Shown here piece after piece: positions 50,576 through 59,998 of a DNA stretch of 61,554 bases. Both the position numbers and the translations under genes were made by a program. Within the stretch, counting starts at the first letter, position 1. Each line of letters begins with the position of its first letter. Origin of the DNA: JBFWUW01 sp050247075 (GTDB lineage: Bacteria; Planctomycetota; Planctomycetia; Pirellulales; JBFWUW01). The notes beneath the pieces were generated by a model. That model did no database searches. It was not told the origin of the DNA and worked only from the letters and a program-made list of their open reading frames with translations. Where the stretch lies: positions 1-61,554 of the forward strand of contig JBFWUW010000041.1 of NCBI GenBank assembly GCA_050247075.1. The letters run 5' to 3'.

Positions 50576-51216
50576 GTCTCCACGATCGGCCAGAAGCCGC
50601 AGGGCGAAGTAACCGTCAGGGCCGCGTCTGTAGACGGATGGACCAAGCATAGCGATGCGGCATGCAACAGCAGCCGCGGTGCCAATGCCTGAATCTCGGC
50701 GGTCGCGTAGAGCGGATCTCCCAGGATGGGGTGTCCGATCTGTTGCAGATGGATCCGCAGTTGGTGGGAACGGCCCGTCCGGGGACGCAGTTCAAGCCAG
50801 GTACGATCCGCGCCGCGATGCAATACGCGCCACTCGGTTTCGGCCGGCTTGCCTTGCAAATGATCGACCATGTGCCGAGGCGGATGGTCGAAATCCTTGC
50901 GCAAGGGCAAGTCAATCCGGCCTGATTCTTGAGAAACAATACCGGCGACCACCGCCAGATACGTCTTGGCGATCCGCCTCTCCTCGAATTGCCGCCCCAG
51001 GATGCGTTGGGTTTCGGCATCCAAGGCCATCACAAAGACGCCCGACGTATCGCGGTCGAGGCGATGAACCACGCGCGCCGAGGGGAACTGTATTAACGCC
51101 CGACTGGCCAGGCAGTCCTGTTTGTCGGGTCCACGGCCTGGAACAGCCAGCAGACCGCTCGGCTTATCGAGGACCAGCAGACGGTCATCAACATACAGAA
51201 TGTAGGTCACGCACAA
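50572..51216 (-). CDS. RluA-family pseudouridine synthase
   Basis: 214 residues from a TTG at 51216 (GTG at 51210 is an alternative; there is no ATG). The catalytic Asp lies in RVVHRLDRDTSGV, with the family features SGLLAVPGRG, AKTYLAVV, RTGRSHQLRIHL and HPILGDPLYA. The N-terminal S4 RNA-binding domain is absent, so it resembles RluA/TruC-like single-domain enzymes. The target RNA cannot be predicted. Its stop (50572) is within the tail of the fused repeat. Confidence 0.92.
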   Translation of the reverse strand: MCVTYILYVDDRLLVLDKPSGLLAVPGRGPDKQDCLASRALIQFPSARVVHRLDRDTSGVFVMALDAETQRILGRQFEERRIAKTYLAVVAGIVSQESGRIDLPLRKDFDHPPRHMVDHLQGKPAETEWRVLHRGADRTWLELRPRTGRSHQLRIHLQQIGHPILGDPLYATAEIQALAPRLLLHAASLCLVHPSTDAALTVTSPCGFWPIVET

Positions 51217-51252
51217 GCCCTCTGGCGGGCGAACAAGCCCGCAAAAAAGGCG

Positions 51253-53745
51253 CTATGGCTTCCGCAAAGGCCGCGGTGCGCGACGAACGGGAGCGTTCCG
51301 GTCGGTTTCCGTGTCGGACGTTGGCGTTTCTCTTAGCGGTCCCGGCTTTTCGGCCGTTTCAACTTTCTTGTCGATTTTCGTCTCCTTGGATTGGTCATCG
51401 TCGGAGGATGGCTCATCCGCGACTTCGTCTTCGTCGTCGGCCAAGTCCACGTGCTCGTCATCTTCGTCGGCCAGGTCTTCAGGCAAGTTCGCCTGATCGT
51501 CTTCTCCCGTTGTATCTTCGTCGGAGGGAGTTTCACCAGACGGCTCGTCGAACTCCGCGGCGTCCTCCTCTGCTGAATCGTCGGTATCGTCCGCTTTCGG
51601 TGAGGAGACCTGGGAACGCTTCTCAGGCGATAATTCCGCGGTTGGTACGGCATTCGCCGGCCCAGGCTTGGCGGCCGTGCGGATTGATGACTTGTCCTCG
51701 ATGGGGCGTTTCTTGGTCACCGCCGGCACGGCGTCCATTTCCACCAGTTCGGCCTCGTCGGCCTGTTCGTCGTCATGCTCATTGGCCAGGTCTTGTGCCG
51801 GTCGGTCATAAGCCTCGTAGACGCGGCGATCGTACAAGGTCAATGCCCGCAGCCCGTGGCCCAAGGGGCCAATCTTCCATTCGCGGTTCGGTTCCTGAAG
51901 CAGGATGTTTGTCAGGAAATCCACGCATTGGACAATCCGCGGATTTTTGAGTTCGGCGTCGGGGAGTGAGAAGATCAACCATTCCAAAATGTGCCCCGTC
52001 GTTTGCAAGCGGCGTTCGACATCGGTCTTGGCTTCTCGCCCGGCCAGCCAATTGGTGCTGAAAGAACCATCGGCGTTTTGCAGCGAGAAGGCGTATTTTT
52101 GGTAGTCCCGCACGTAGGCTTCCGCACGGCGGTATTCTCCGTCGATCGGCTCGCCGCGCAGTTTTCGCATTCGCACGGCATAGCTCAGCCCCATCAGGCG
52201 GTGCGTTCCGCCACAAGCCGCTCCCTGAATCGGCTTGGCAATCTCTTCCCGAATCAGCCGGGGAATATCCCAGGTTTCGCCAGCGGAGTTCTTCCACTGG
52301 GAATCCAGCTCCAGATAGTGCGACAAGGCGATCAGTTTAAAGGTCAGTTCGGTCCCGGACTGGCAGCCTAGCATCTCGCTGCGAACGAGGTCCGATACGG
52401 TGAAGTTGCGGTTGCCGACGCGCAGCGGGTAGTCGATCATCACCCGCGACTGTGCCAAGATCGCCAAGAACTGCCCTTCGTGGCCCTGCAATCCCACGCC
52501 GTATTGCGCCTTGATTCTGCCTTGGTCCAGGGTCAGCAAGTACTGGCCTTTGCAGGGGCGGTTGAAACAGAGCCAACCGACGGCGTTGGTGCGGTTGCCC
52601 CACGGTCCATTGGCCAGGATTTCGGCATAGACGTTATAGGCGATTACCCAGTGAAAGGTTTCCCAAGGAGTATTGTCACGGGCATTGACGGGCCGTTGAT
52701 AGTACGTCGCCAAGGCTTTGCGCAGCCGGTCTCGCCGCAAAATCGACTGTGAATCGAGCGGCGGCAGGGCCGAGTGTTGGGGCGATTGCGGCCCGGTGCG
52801 CGGCTGCCTGGCCTTGTTGGGCAGACCGGTGGTTGGTTTATCACGCTTGGAGATTTCCGGTTTTGTCGTGCCGCCAGACGGTTTGTCGTTGCTGGGCTTA
52901 TCGGTGCTGGGATTGCTCGTCGAACGCTTGGATGGTTCGTCCGCGCTCGGTTCAGTCCGCGGTTCGGTTTTCGGCGGTAAGGAAGTGGAAGGCTGCTCCG
53001 TCGATTCATCCGCTGTCGCGGGCTCATCGCTTTCCGCGTCTTCATCGCTAATTACGTCCTCGTCGTCGCCGGTTTCGCTCTCTTCCTCGGACTCCATCTC
53101 TTCTTCGGATTCAATCTCTTCGTCGCTATCATCGATGCTAGAATCCTGGTCAAAGTCGTCGAGTTCATCAGCGTCGGTTTCGTCCCTCCACTCGTCCTCT
53201 TCCCATTCATCAACATCATCTTCCAACGGTTCGCCGAATGGATCGTCGCTGGCAGCGTCTTCATCGCTCGACTCGATGGCCGTCGATTCGACTCCTTCGG
53301 GCAGTTTGCCAGGAGCCGATTCGACCGGCGTCGCTGCCTGCTTTCGCTTGTCCTGAGGACGCTCGTCTTCTGGTACCTGGCTCCCCTTGTCGGCCGCTGG
53401 TTTGGCTTTTGTCGGCTGAGGCCCCCGATTGGCGGTTCGCAACGAAGGCTTGCGAGTCTTCCACTCGGACGACGGCTTGAGTTCCTTAAGCGGGTTCTGA
53501 TCCGACCGTGCGGGCGTACCCTCTTCGTCCCCCGCTTCCATGGAGGCAGGCTTGATCTTGGTACTCCGCCTCTTCAGCCGTTTGGCCGATTTAACGACCG
53601 GCCCGTGGCCTTTGTCGACGACGGGTTGTGGCGGTTCGTCGGCGGTAACCTCCGCTCCAGCGATATTCCAAGCCAGGAGAACGGCAATGGCGGCGTTCAG
53701 CATCAGAATCCTCAACAAACAATAAGTACTCACGGTCGATCTCAT
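51253..53745 (-). CDS. Long acidic exported protein with a central conserved helical domain
   Basis: 830 residues from the ATG at 53745; a TTG 24 bp earlier is a less likely start. A signal peptide (about 1-32) leads to about 300 residues of low complexity, mostly Asp/Glu/Ser/Pro, then a conserved helical domain (about 345-670) with NVYAEILANGPWGNR, GVGLQGHEGQFLAILAQ, GCQSGTELTFKLIALSHYLEL, CGGTHRLMGLSYAVR and GPLGHGLRALTLYD, resembling alpha/alpha-toroid (terpenoid cyclase/prenyltransferase-like) repeats. A second acidic tail is again low complexity. The layout suggests a cell-envelope protein that binds cations. Both ends are compositionally unlike the neighbours. Confidence 0.8.
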   Translation of the reverse strand: MRSTVSTYCLLRILMLNAAIAVLLAWNIAGAEVTADEPPQPVVDKGHGPVVKSAKRLKRRSTKIKPASMEAGDEEGTPARSDQNPLKELKPSSEWKTRKPSLRTANRGPQPTKAKPAADKGSQVPEDERPQDKRKQAATPVESAPGKLPEGVESTAIESSDEDAASDDPFGEPLEDDVDEWEEDEWRDETDADELDDFDQDSSIDDSDEEIESEEEMESEEESETGDDEDVISDEDAESDEPATADESTEQPSTSLPPKTEPRTEPSADEPSKRSTSNPSTDKPSNDKPSGGTTKPEISKRDKPTTGLPNKARQPRTGPQSPQHSALPPLDSQSILRRDRLRKALATYYQRPVNARDNTPWETFHWVIAYNVYAEILANGPWGNRTNAVGWLCFNRPCKGQYLLTLDQGRIKAQYGVGLQGHEGQFLAILAQSRVMIDYPLRVGNRNFTVSDLVRSEMLGCQSGTELTFKLIALSHYLELDSQWKNSAGETWDIPRLIREEIAKPIQGAACGGTHRLMGLSYAVRMRKLRGEPIDGEYRRAEAYVRDYQKYAFSLQNADGSFSTNWLAGREAKTDVERRLQTTGHILEWLIFSLPDAELKNPRIVQCVDFLTNILLQEPNREWKIGPLGHGLRALTLYDRRVYEAYDRPAQDLANEHDDEQADEAELVEMDAVPAVTKKRPIEDKSSIRTAAKPGPANAVPTAELSPEKRSQVSSPKADDTDDSAEEDAAEFDEPSGETPSDEDTTGEDDQANLPEDLADEDDEHVDLADDEDEVADEPSSDDDQSKETKIDKKVETAEKPGPLRETPTSDTETDRNAPVRRAPRPLRKP

Positions 53746-53811
53746 GCCACTTGCCTGAGAGGCAAGCAAGCTACGACAATCGGGCTACGGACGGTACATC
53801 CGTGTCGTTCC

Positions 53812-54504
53812 TCAAAAAAACCTTCGCAATTGGTCGCGAACCGTCATGCGGGACGGCTGCGGGCTTTTAACGGCCTGCCGCCACGCCTCGACATTCGAAC
53901 CCTTCTTGCCGGTCACCTTTTGCAGCGACTCGACCGCCCGGTATTGCATAGCGGGATTAGGATCCTCCAATGCCAATGCCAGGCCGGTTGTGGCGCTTTG
54001 GTCACCGACTTCTCCCAGCGCGCGCGTGGCCGCCAGCCGCACGTCGATGTCTTCCTTATTGTTCGGTTGGGTATGTTCCGACAAGACTTCCGCCAGATTG
54101 GTGGCCGCTTCGGCACCTCCCCGTTTTCCCCACGCTTCGCAGGCCGCGATTTTGACCTTTGGATGTTCGTCAGCAATCGCCGCGGTCAACGCCGCTGTCG
54201 ATGTATCGTTGCGGAAGGCACCCAGCGTGCGGACAATTTCGGCGCGCATCGCCGGGTCGAGCGCCTCTTGCTGCAGTTCCACGACCAGCCGCGCGGTTTC
54301 GCGGTCTTGATCCTCCGGCGACATCTTGGGGGCTTGCTTGGCCAAGAGGCGCATTTTCTCGATGCGTTTGGCCGGTGTCTCCACGTTGGCCAACGGGTCC
54401 TTGGGCTTGGACCACACCCAGCCCTTCGAGGAGCAGCCTTGCGCAGCCAGGGCCGCCAGCCACAGAGCCGTCATCGCGAGTACATTGCGGTGAGCCTTGA
54501 GCAT
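53812..54504 (-). CDS. HEAT-repeat lipoprotein
   Basis: 230 residues. The signal peptide ends in a lipobox LAAQGC (Cys24). Five or six HEAT-like units follow (LVVELQQEALDPAMRAEIVRTLGAF, ALTAAIADEHPKVKIAACEAWGKRG, AATRALGEVGDQSATTGLALALEDPNP), forming a solenoid with typical Asp/Arg spacing. It should sit at the outer or inner membrane as a scaffold. It lies 66 bp upstream of, and on the same strand as, the acidic exported protein gene, so the two may be transcribed together. Confidence 0.85.
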   Translation of the reverse strand: MLKAHRNVLAMTALWLAALAAQGCSSKGWVWSKPKDPLANVETPAKRIEKMRLLAKQAPKMSPEDQDRETARLVVELQQEALDPAMRAEIVRTLGAFRNDTSTAALTAAIADEHPKVKIAACEAWGKRGGAEAATNLAEVLSEHTQPNNKEDIDVRLAATRALGEVGDQSATTGLALALEDPNPAMQYRAVESLQKVTGKKGSNVEAWRQAVKSPQPSRMTVRDQLRRFF

Positions 54505-54909
54505 GTTGAACGGGCCAATCGTCTGCTGGAAATGAACAAGTGCCGGTCGATATGGTCGCCAGTCGGGGCGGGACTATACCAACGACCCTGCCGCGGGGCC
54601 AAGACGATATCGGCTGCCGCCCACCCGCAAAATCACGCGAATTTGCCAGGCCGGACAATGGCAGCGATGTCATTGCCTTCGCTAAGTGGCTCTCAAACGG
54701 CGATTGCTTTTCCAAGCCGCTCTATATCCTCCCAAGTAACGCGCTGGCAGTGACTGGCCCGCTGGCCTTGCATTCGTGAACCGTGCTGCCAGCGCTGCGC
54801 GCGGCGGTCCTGGCTGCCAGCAGGGACAAAGCGCATAATGTCGTCGCATTCAATGATTGCCGCGCGCCGCGGCCACCGTTTCATTCCCCCGCATTGGTCC
54901 CCGTTTCCC
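54505..54909. other. Divergent intergenic region, no feature resolved
   Basis: About 400 bp between the lipoprotein and the aminotransferase starts. A GCGCATAATG near 54830 could be a -10 element but has no matching -35. Short GC-rich inverted repeats (CTGGCAG / CTGCCAG type, about 54740-54825) occur. No gene or repeat family member was found. Confidence 0.4.
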
Positions 54910-56019
54910 ATGCCGCAATCGTTTGTCTTGTCCGATAGGATGGCTCATTTCGACAGTTCGGGCATCCGCAAGGTGTTCGACCTGGCCGCCAAGATGACCA
55001 ACCCGATAAATCTATCCATCGGGCAGCCGCATTTTGACGTGCCTCAGCCCATTCAGCAGGCGGCCGTGGATGCCATTCACCACGGCAAGAACGGCTATTC
55101 CGTGACACAAGGCATTCCCGCGCTGCGAGAAAAGTTGCAAGCGGCCGTCGATCAACAATGGGGGCACTCCGATCGCCGCGTATTGGTCACCAGCGGCACC
55201 AGCGGCGGACTTGTTCTGGCGGTCTTGGCGTTGATCAACCCCGGTGACGAAGTGTTGCTATTCGATCCTTACTTCGTGATGTATCCCTCGCTGATTGCCC
55301 TGGCGGGGGGCAAACCAGTGTTTGTTGATACCTATCCCGATTTTCGCATCGACCTCGACCGCGTCCGCGCCGCCATCACGCCGCGAACGCGGTTGATACT
55401 CTTCAATAGTCCTTCCAACCCCACCGGGTATGTCGCCAGCGAGTTGGAGGTTCGCGGGTTGGCGGAACTGGCCGCCGAGCGCGGCATTCCGCTGATTAGC
55501 GACGAAATCTACCGATCATTTTGCCACGAACCATTTACGTCGGCTGCCCGTTTCAACGAGCAAACCTTGGTGATTGACGGATTCAGCAAGACTTACGGCA
55601 TGACGGGCTGGCGGTTGGGCTACGCCCACGGGCCGACCGCCGTGATCGAGGCCCTGACCAAACTGCAACAGTATACATTTGTGTGCGCCCCGCAGCCTTT
55701 GCAATGGGGCGCGGCGGCGGCCCTGGATGTGGACATGCAGACCCACATTGACGATTACCGCCGCAAACGCGACATGCTGGTAGCCGGCCTGTCTAACGAC
55801 TACGAGCTAGTCGTGCCGGGGGGCGCATTCTACGCTTTTCCCAAAGTCCCCTGGGGCACTGGGCAAGAGTTCGTGGCCGAGGCCATCGCCAACCAGTTAT
55901 TGGTCATCCCCGGCGGAATCTTCAGCCGGGCCGACACCCACTTCCGCATCTCCTACGCCGCGGAAGATCAGGTGATCGAGCGGGGAATCGAAGTCCTCAA
56001 AAAAATCAGCCGCCGATAG
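54910..56019 (+). CDS. Class I/II PLP-dependent aminotransferase
   Basis: 369 residues from the ATG at 54910; starts at 54838 and 54940 are possible. The fold-type-I signature is intact: GKNGYSVTQGIPALREKL near the N-terminus, TSGTSGGLVLAVLAL and LFDPYFVMYPSL, the NSPSNPTGYV substrate loop, the catalytic Lys in IDGFSKTYGMTGWRLGY, and the C-terminal Arg in GADTHFRISYA-like sequence. The overall sequence is of the aspartate/aromatic aminotransferase group (AspC/PatA type). It probably makes an amino acid from its keto acid; no adjacent pathway gene indicates which. Confidence 0.92.
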   Translation: MPQSFVLSDRMAHFDSSGIRKVFDLAAKMTNPINLSIGQPHFDVPQPIQQAAVDAIHHGKNGYSVTQGIPALREKLQAAVDQQWGHSDRRVLVTSGTSGGLVLAVLALINPGDEVLLFDPYFVMYPSLIALAGGKPVFVDTYPDFRIDLDRVRAAITPRTRLILFNSPSNPTGYVASELEVRGLAELAAERGIPLISDEIYRSFCHEPFTSAARFNEQTLVIDGFSKTYGMTGWRLGYAHGPTAVIEALTKLQQYTFVCAPQPLQWGAAAALDVDMQTHIDDYRRKRDMLVAGLSNDYELVVPGGAFYAFPKVPWGTGQEFVAEAIANQLLVIPGGIFSRADTHFRISYAAEDQVIERGIEVLKKISRR

Positions 56020-56045
56020 GGAATAGGCCGTCTTAATTCGGTCTG

Positions 56046-56073
56046 TCATACCTCATACCTCATACCTCATACC
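56046..56073. repeat. Perfect four-copy 7-bp tandem repeat
   Basis: Four identical TCATACC units in a row are followed by TCC. They lie between the ends of the aminotransferase and the AAA gene. The period matches the other heptamer tracts, but the unit is different and the copies are perfect. Confidence 0.9.
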
Positions 56074-56081
56074 TCCACTTT

Positions 56082-57929
56082 CTACTGCACGCCTCGCAGT
56101 TCCAGCGCGCGCAGTTCCAAACTCCACGCCTCCCGCTGCTCGTCACTTACCGTAGGGTTGGGCAGCAGTGAGCGGCGCGTGCAATTGACCAACGCCTGCA
56201 ATGTTTGGTAGCGGCGGGCCAGTTCAATGGCGGGCGGAATATGGTCGCGGACGATTTCCGCAATGGCGTCCAGCGATAACGGCCCAGCGATCGCCTTGGC
56301 CTTGAGGTGCGAACGCAAGGAGGCAAATGCCGCCGCCGAATAGCCCGGCGTCAGCCCATCTAGCCGAGCCAGGGCTGCGTCGTCGATAGGGCCCGCGGCC
56401 ACCCCTTTCAGTACCCACCGCAAGAATTCCAGGCGGTCCTGCCCTTCGGGATCTAGCACCGGGATGATCAGGTCGCCCACGCGGCCGGGGCGGCGGATAT
56501 CTGGCGACAGCAAATGAATCCTGGCGGTCATCAACAGCCAGATCACCCGGCCGCGCAAGGCCGGGTCGGACATCATCTGCTGAATTTTGCCGGTCAAACG
56601 CCGCTCGGTCTCGTGTGCGCCGGCTCCCACGCCCCCAAACTGCGTATCGGCTTCGTCCACCACGATGATAACTTTGCCCAGGGCTTCCAACGTCCGCCGC
56701 AACCGCTCAAAGATGACATCGGTCTGGCCGAACCACTGGCTACGGATATTCTTCAGAACCAGCACCGGCAAGCCAAGCGAAGATGCGGCCGCCTCGAAGA
56801 TAAAGGTCTTGCCGCCGCCGATGGGGCCGGCCACCGCCGCGCCCGACAAGGCATCGGGCCCGCTCGAGCGAAACCGCGGAATCAGCTCTTTATGGATGAA
56901 TTCCTTAAGCTGCTTGAACCCCACGACATCGTCGAGCGAATGCGACGGCTTTTTGAACTCGACGACGTCCTCGCCCAATTGCGAGGCGATAAACTCCTCG
57001 ACTTTGGCAATCACCGTTGGTGGCTGCAAGGTTTCGCCGGAGTGCGCCGCGCCAATCAACAATTGCCGCAAGGCATGGACAGACAAGCCCGCGGTAAAGG
57101 CGGCCAGTTCCCGGCTGCTGCCCCACAGTTTGGGCGGCTGCAAATGGCTGCCCAGCGCCGGCCTGCCTGCCTGCATGAACCAATTGATGTAATGCTCGCG
57201 AGCCGCTTCGTCCGGCGAGGGAACTTCCAATGTCAGCACACTGGGCAACCGCGTGACGCGAGGATGGACCAAACTGGCCGACTCGGCGATCATCACCACC
57301 GAGTCGTCCCCCACCATAAAGCCCGGATCGGAAAACCAGTCTTGGACAATCGCCACTCGGCGGCGGTCGGCCACGTTCAGGTTCGATATATCACCATTGC
57401 CGGCCGGCAACAGCATGTCGGCCGCTTCAATAATCATCAGCAGGTTCTCGGCCAGATAGGGCCGCCCCCCCGGCCCGCTGTCCCGCGAGCAAAGCGTCAA
57501 CTGCCGCAAAAATTCCAGCGCCATCGTGGGATTGCCGATGGCTTCCATGAGGTTGGCGTCGAAAGCGTTCTCCAGCATCTCTTGCTCGCGCAGCCGGCTC
57601 TTATCGCCAGCGGCCAGCAATGGAAGCTGCTCCATGTCGGCCGCCAGCTTCCAGGCCACCCAGCCCGACCGCAGCCGGGCCTTGTCGGCCGGGTTGGCCA
57701 GCCGAATGGGGCCGTTCAATTCATAGACCAGCAAAATATGCCCGCGAACCTGGCACTTCTCCGTCAAAAACGTTACCAGCGGCACGTACCCGCCGTCGGC
57801 GCTGTTCCCCTTGGCATGGAATAAATCGTGGATATTGCCCGACAGCAACAAGCTGCGCGATTGGCCCGAGTTGATAATGCGTGCCAGATCGGTGAAGAAA
57901 GCATAAGGAGGCGAGGCGGCGGTTGTCAT
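56082..57929 (-). CDS. Tandem AAA+ ATPase with a degenerate first domain
   Basis: 615 residues. The C-terminal half is a full AAA module: Walker A GPIGGGKTF at about 368-376, Walker B IIVVDEAD (about 416-423), sensor 1 in WLLMTARIHLL and arginine-finger candidates RRPGR. The N-terminal half (about 25-270) repeats the fold without a Walker A Lys (SGQSRSLLLSGNIHDLF), keeping a hydrophobic Walker-B-like LLMIIEAADML and the SVLTLEVPSPDEA end. This D1-inactive arrangement recalls Cdc48-like unfoldases, though the family is unnamed. No substrate-binding or protease partner is adjacent. Confidence 0.85.
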   Translation of the reverse strand: MTTAASPPYAFFTDLARIINSGQSRSLLLSGNIHDLFHAKGNSADGGYVPLVTFLTEKCQVRGHILLVYELNGPIRLANPADKARLRSGWVAWKLAADMEQLPLLAAGDKSRLREQEMLENAFDANLMEAIGNPTMALEFLRQLTLCSRDSGPGGRPYLAENLLMIIEAADMLLPAGNGDISNLNVADRRRVAIVQDWFSDPGFMVGDDSVVMIAESASLVHPRVTRLPSVLTLEVPSPDEAAREHYINWFMQAGRPALGSHLQPPKLWGSSRELAAFTAGLSVHALRQLLIGAAHSGETLQPPTVIAKVEEFIASQLGEDVVEFKKPSHSLDDVVGFKQLKEFIHKELIPRFRSSGPDALSGAAVAGPIGGGKTFIFEAAASSLGLPVLVLKNIRSQWFGQTDVIFERLRRTLEALGKVIIVVDEADTQFGGVGAGAHETERRLTGKIQQMMSDPALRGRVIWLLMTARIHLLSPDIRRPGRVGDLIIPVLDPEGQDRLEFLRWVLKGVAAGPIDDAALARLDGLTPGYSAAAFASLRSHLKAKAIAGPLSLDAIAEIVRDHIPPAIELARRYQTLQALVNCTRRSLLPNPTVSDEQREAWSLELRALELRGVQ

Positions 57930-58013
57930 GTTTTAAGCCGGTCGTGGATAGGTTCATTGTCGAAGATGGGAACGACGGAGATGATGCTGCGCCGCAGGCC
58001 CGACTTCCATTCT

Positions 58014-59351
58014 CTAGGCGATTGTATCGAACTCCGACGCTTCTGGGGGAGCCAGCGGTTGCGGTGAGTCGGGTTGCTCGCCGCCTTGTGTTGGTTCATC
58101 GGCCTGAGAGATTTCGCTGGGCTCGGGCAGAATGCGCGAGGTCAGCCACAGCAAGGCAGCTGATGCCAACATGGCCAACGGCAGCGCCAGGCCACTCTCC
58201 CGGTCAAATCGGGCCAGCCATTCGTGCTGAACGCGCCACAGCGCCAGTTGTGGCGACACCGCCATAGCCGCCATGCAGCCGACGGGCCATCGCCGGGCGA
58301 CTCCGCGGGCGGCGGACCACACCTGTTGCGTGGTCAGTCCCAGGGCGGTCCAGACCGCGACACCAACCACCGCTTGCCAACCGAGCATCGCCCCGACGAT
58401 CGCCAAGATATCGACACTCCCTCGGCCCCGATGCAGTCCCGCGCGGCCGCGAATCGCCGCGCTGTTCAACAACATTCCGCCGAGAATTCCGGCGGCGTAA
58501 CCCAGCAGCCCATCGACCAATCCTCGCCAGGCCGTACCCGCGATGTTTAAATCGGCACGCCAAGGGAGCGGCCTCAGCAGCGGAAACAACAGTGGCAACA
58601 ACAATCCCACGGCCAGGCCAAAGGCCACCAACCGGCCGGGCAACAGCTTTCCGTCCCACACAATCAGGCCGGCGGAAATGAGAATGCTGGCCAGGCAACA
58701 ATGAAACAAGTAAATGCCGACCAGATCCCACTTGGTTTCCCACAGTATCCAATAGACGCCCCCATGCGGATTGATGGGACGGTACGGCAAATTGATGCCC
58801 CCCGACAATAGCTCCAGCAGGGCCAGGCCCAAAAAGATCGTGGCGGTGGCCAACTCCACCAGCATGTAACGCGGCGGAATGGGACAATCGCAGGCCCGGC
58901 AGCGGCCCTTCAGCCGCAGCCAACTGATGATGGGGATATTGTCGGTCAGGCGGATGGGGGTATCGCAACAGGGGCAGCGCGATCCCGGCCACAACAAGTT
59001 CTTGCCGATCGGCATGCGGTAGACTACGACATTCAAAAAGCTCCCCACCACTCCGCCAACGACAAAGAAGTAGACGATGAAGAACGCACTTAGCGCCCCG
59101 CTCCACAGCCGGGCCGCCATCTCGGCGGAGTTGGCCCCGCCAATTGTTAGCGCCATGCCGTCAGTCGCAATGGGCAGCAACGCCGCCAACGCGCCCGAGG
59201 ATCGGATGCACAAAAGGGCCACACCCGCCATCACCAACAGCCGCCAACATTGCCCGGATGTTCTTTGTGGCGGTGGAGGAGGGGGACAGATCATGCGACC
59301 GCGTGAAACGATAGGTTGAAAGGATTGCCTGGCCTGGGCCGAGTCCGTCAC
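58014..59351 (-). CDS. Divergent prepilin peptidase (A24-like) with altered GxGD motif
   Basis: 445 residues from a GTG at 59351 whose GTGA overlaps the stop of the upstream gene. The N-terminal zinc-finger module has CPCC (about 124-128) and CRACDC (about 149-155), each with two cysteines, and GSFLNVVVYRMP before it. Helices follow. The first catalytic Asp is in IVWDGKLLPGRLV. The second should be in GxGD but reads GRGSVD, with Ser312 at the Asp position and Asp314 two residues later. The extra N-terminal helix and length exceed typical PilD (about 290). It probably processes DUF1559-like prepilins, or has a new role. Confidence 0.85.
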   Translation of the reverse strand: MTDSAQARQSFQPIVSRGRMICPPPPPPQRTSGQCWRLLVMAGVALLCIRSSGALAALLPIATDGMALTIGGANSAEMAARLWSGALSAFFIVYFFVVGGVVGSFLNVVVYRMPIGKNLLWPGSRCPCCDTPIRLTDNIPIISWLRLKGRCRACDCPIPPRYMLVELATATIFLGLALLELLSGGINLPYRPINPHGGVYWILWETKWDLVGIYLFHCCLASILISAGLIVWDGKLLPGRLVAFGLAVGLLLPLLFPLLRPLPWRADLNIAGTAWRGLVDGLLGYAAGILGGMLLNSAAIRGRAGLHRGRGSVDILAIVGAMLGWQAVVGVAVWTALGLTTQQVWSAARGVARRWPVGCMAAMAVSPQLALWRVQHEWLARFDRESGLALPLAMLASAALLWLTSRILPEPSEISQADEPTQGGEQPDSPQPLAPPEASEFDTIA

Positions 59352-59998
59352 CGGGCCCGAATCGAGCCGAGTGTCTTGGTGGAAAGTGACAGCGCGGTTT
59401 CCTTGTCGGGCAGAAAGTATTCCAGCGTACAGGTACAGCAGGTCTTATCCGTCGCGGCCACGAAGATCACGCCCCCGCGGCTGAACCCGTCGCTGTCCGT
59501 GTAACTAAATTGAACCTCGCGGGCCGTCACCTTCTTAAACTTGCGATTCTCCGGCTGGGAGACTTGCAGGTCGGCCACTTTCTCCGCTTCAAGCCGCTTC
59601 GACATGGCCTCCGTCAGTTTATCGAGAACCTTGGCCCGCGCTTCCTCGGGCAGCAGGCCGCCCAAGTCGGCCACGGAAAGCGAAAACCCCAGCTCGTGGG
59701 TCAGCAATACGGTGCGAACCTCGGCACCGCCGTCGTCTTCCACATCGAAACCGAGATCGTAATCAAACTGCAACGAGTTGAGAACGCGGCGCTGCTGCCG
59801 CGCCAGACGAAGCGCGACCTTGTATTGCACGCCTTTTTTCTTCTTGCTGGAAAGCGTCACCTCGCGGTTGCTCTCCACCGAGAAAGCCTCGCCGTCGATC
59901 ACCAGGTCGTAGACCACCGGCTGCTCTTCCTGGGCCCGGCTCGTATCTGGCCCGCCCGTTAACAACAAACCGCTTCCAATCAACAGTAGCCAGCGCAT
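59348..59998 (-). CDS. Exported protein of unknown function cotranslated with the peptidase
   Basis: 216 residues from the ATG at 59998. A signal peptide (1-23, ending SRAQ) is followed by a mixed alpha/beta region with a basic stretch SSKKKKG and repeated VEDDGGAEV-like turns. C-terminal CCTC (about 190) may bind metal or form a disulphide. No domain is recognised; PsbP-like or lipoprotein-carrier folds are possible but unproven. The stop overlaps the peptidase start by GTGA, so both are made together, suggesting it works with or is a substrate of the peptidase. Confidence 0.75.
   Translation of the reverse strand: MRWLLLIGSGLLLTGGPDTSRAQEEQPVVYDLVIDGEAFSVESNREVTLSSKKKKGVQYKVALRLARQQRRVLNSLQFDYDLGFDVEDDGGAEVRTVLLTHELGFSLSVADLGGLLPEEARAKVLDKLTEAMSKRLEAEKVADLQVSQPENRKFKKVTAREVQFSYTDSDGFSRGGVIFVAATDKTCCTCTLEYFLPDKETALSLSTKTLGSIRAR

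Noticed and set aside
56514..57824. 436-codon plus-strand frame across the AAA gene
   Set aside because: The minus-strand AAA protein has complete ATPase motifs; the opposite frame has none.
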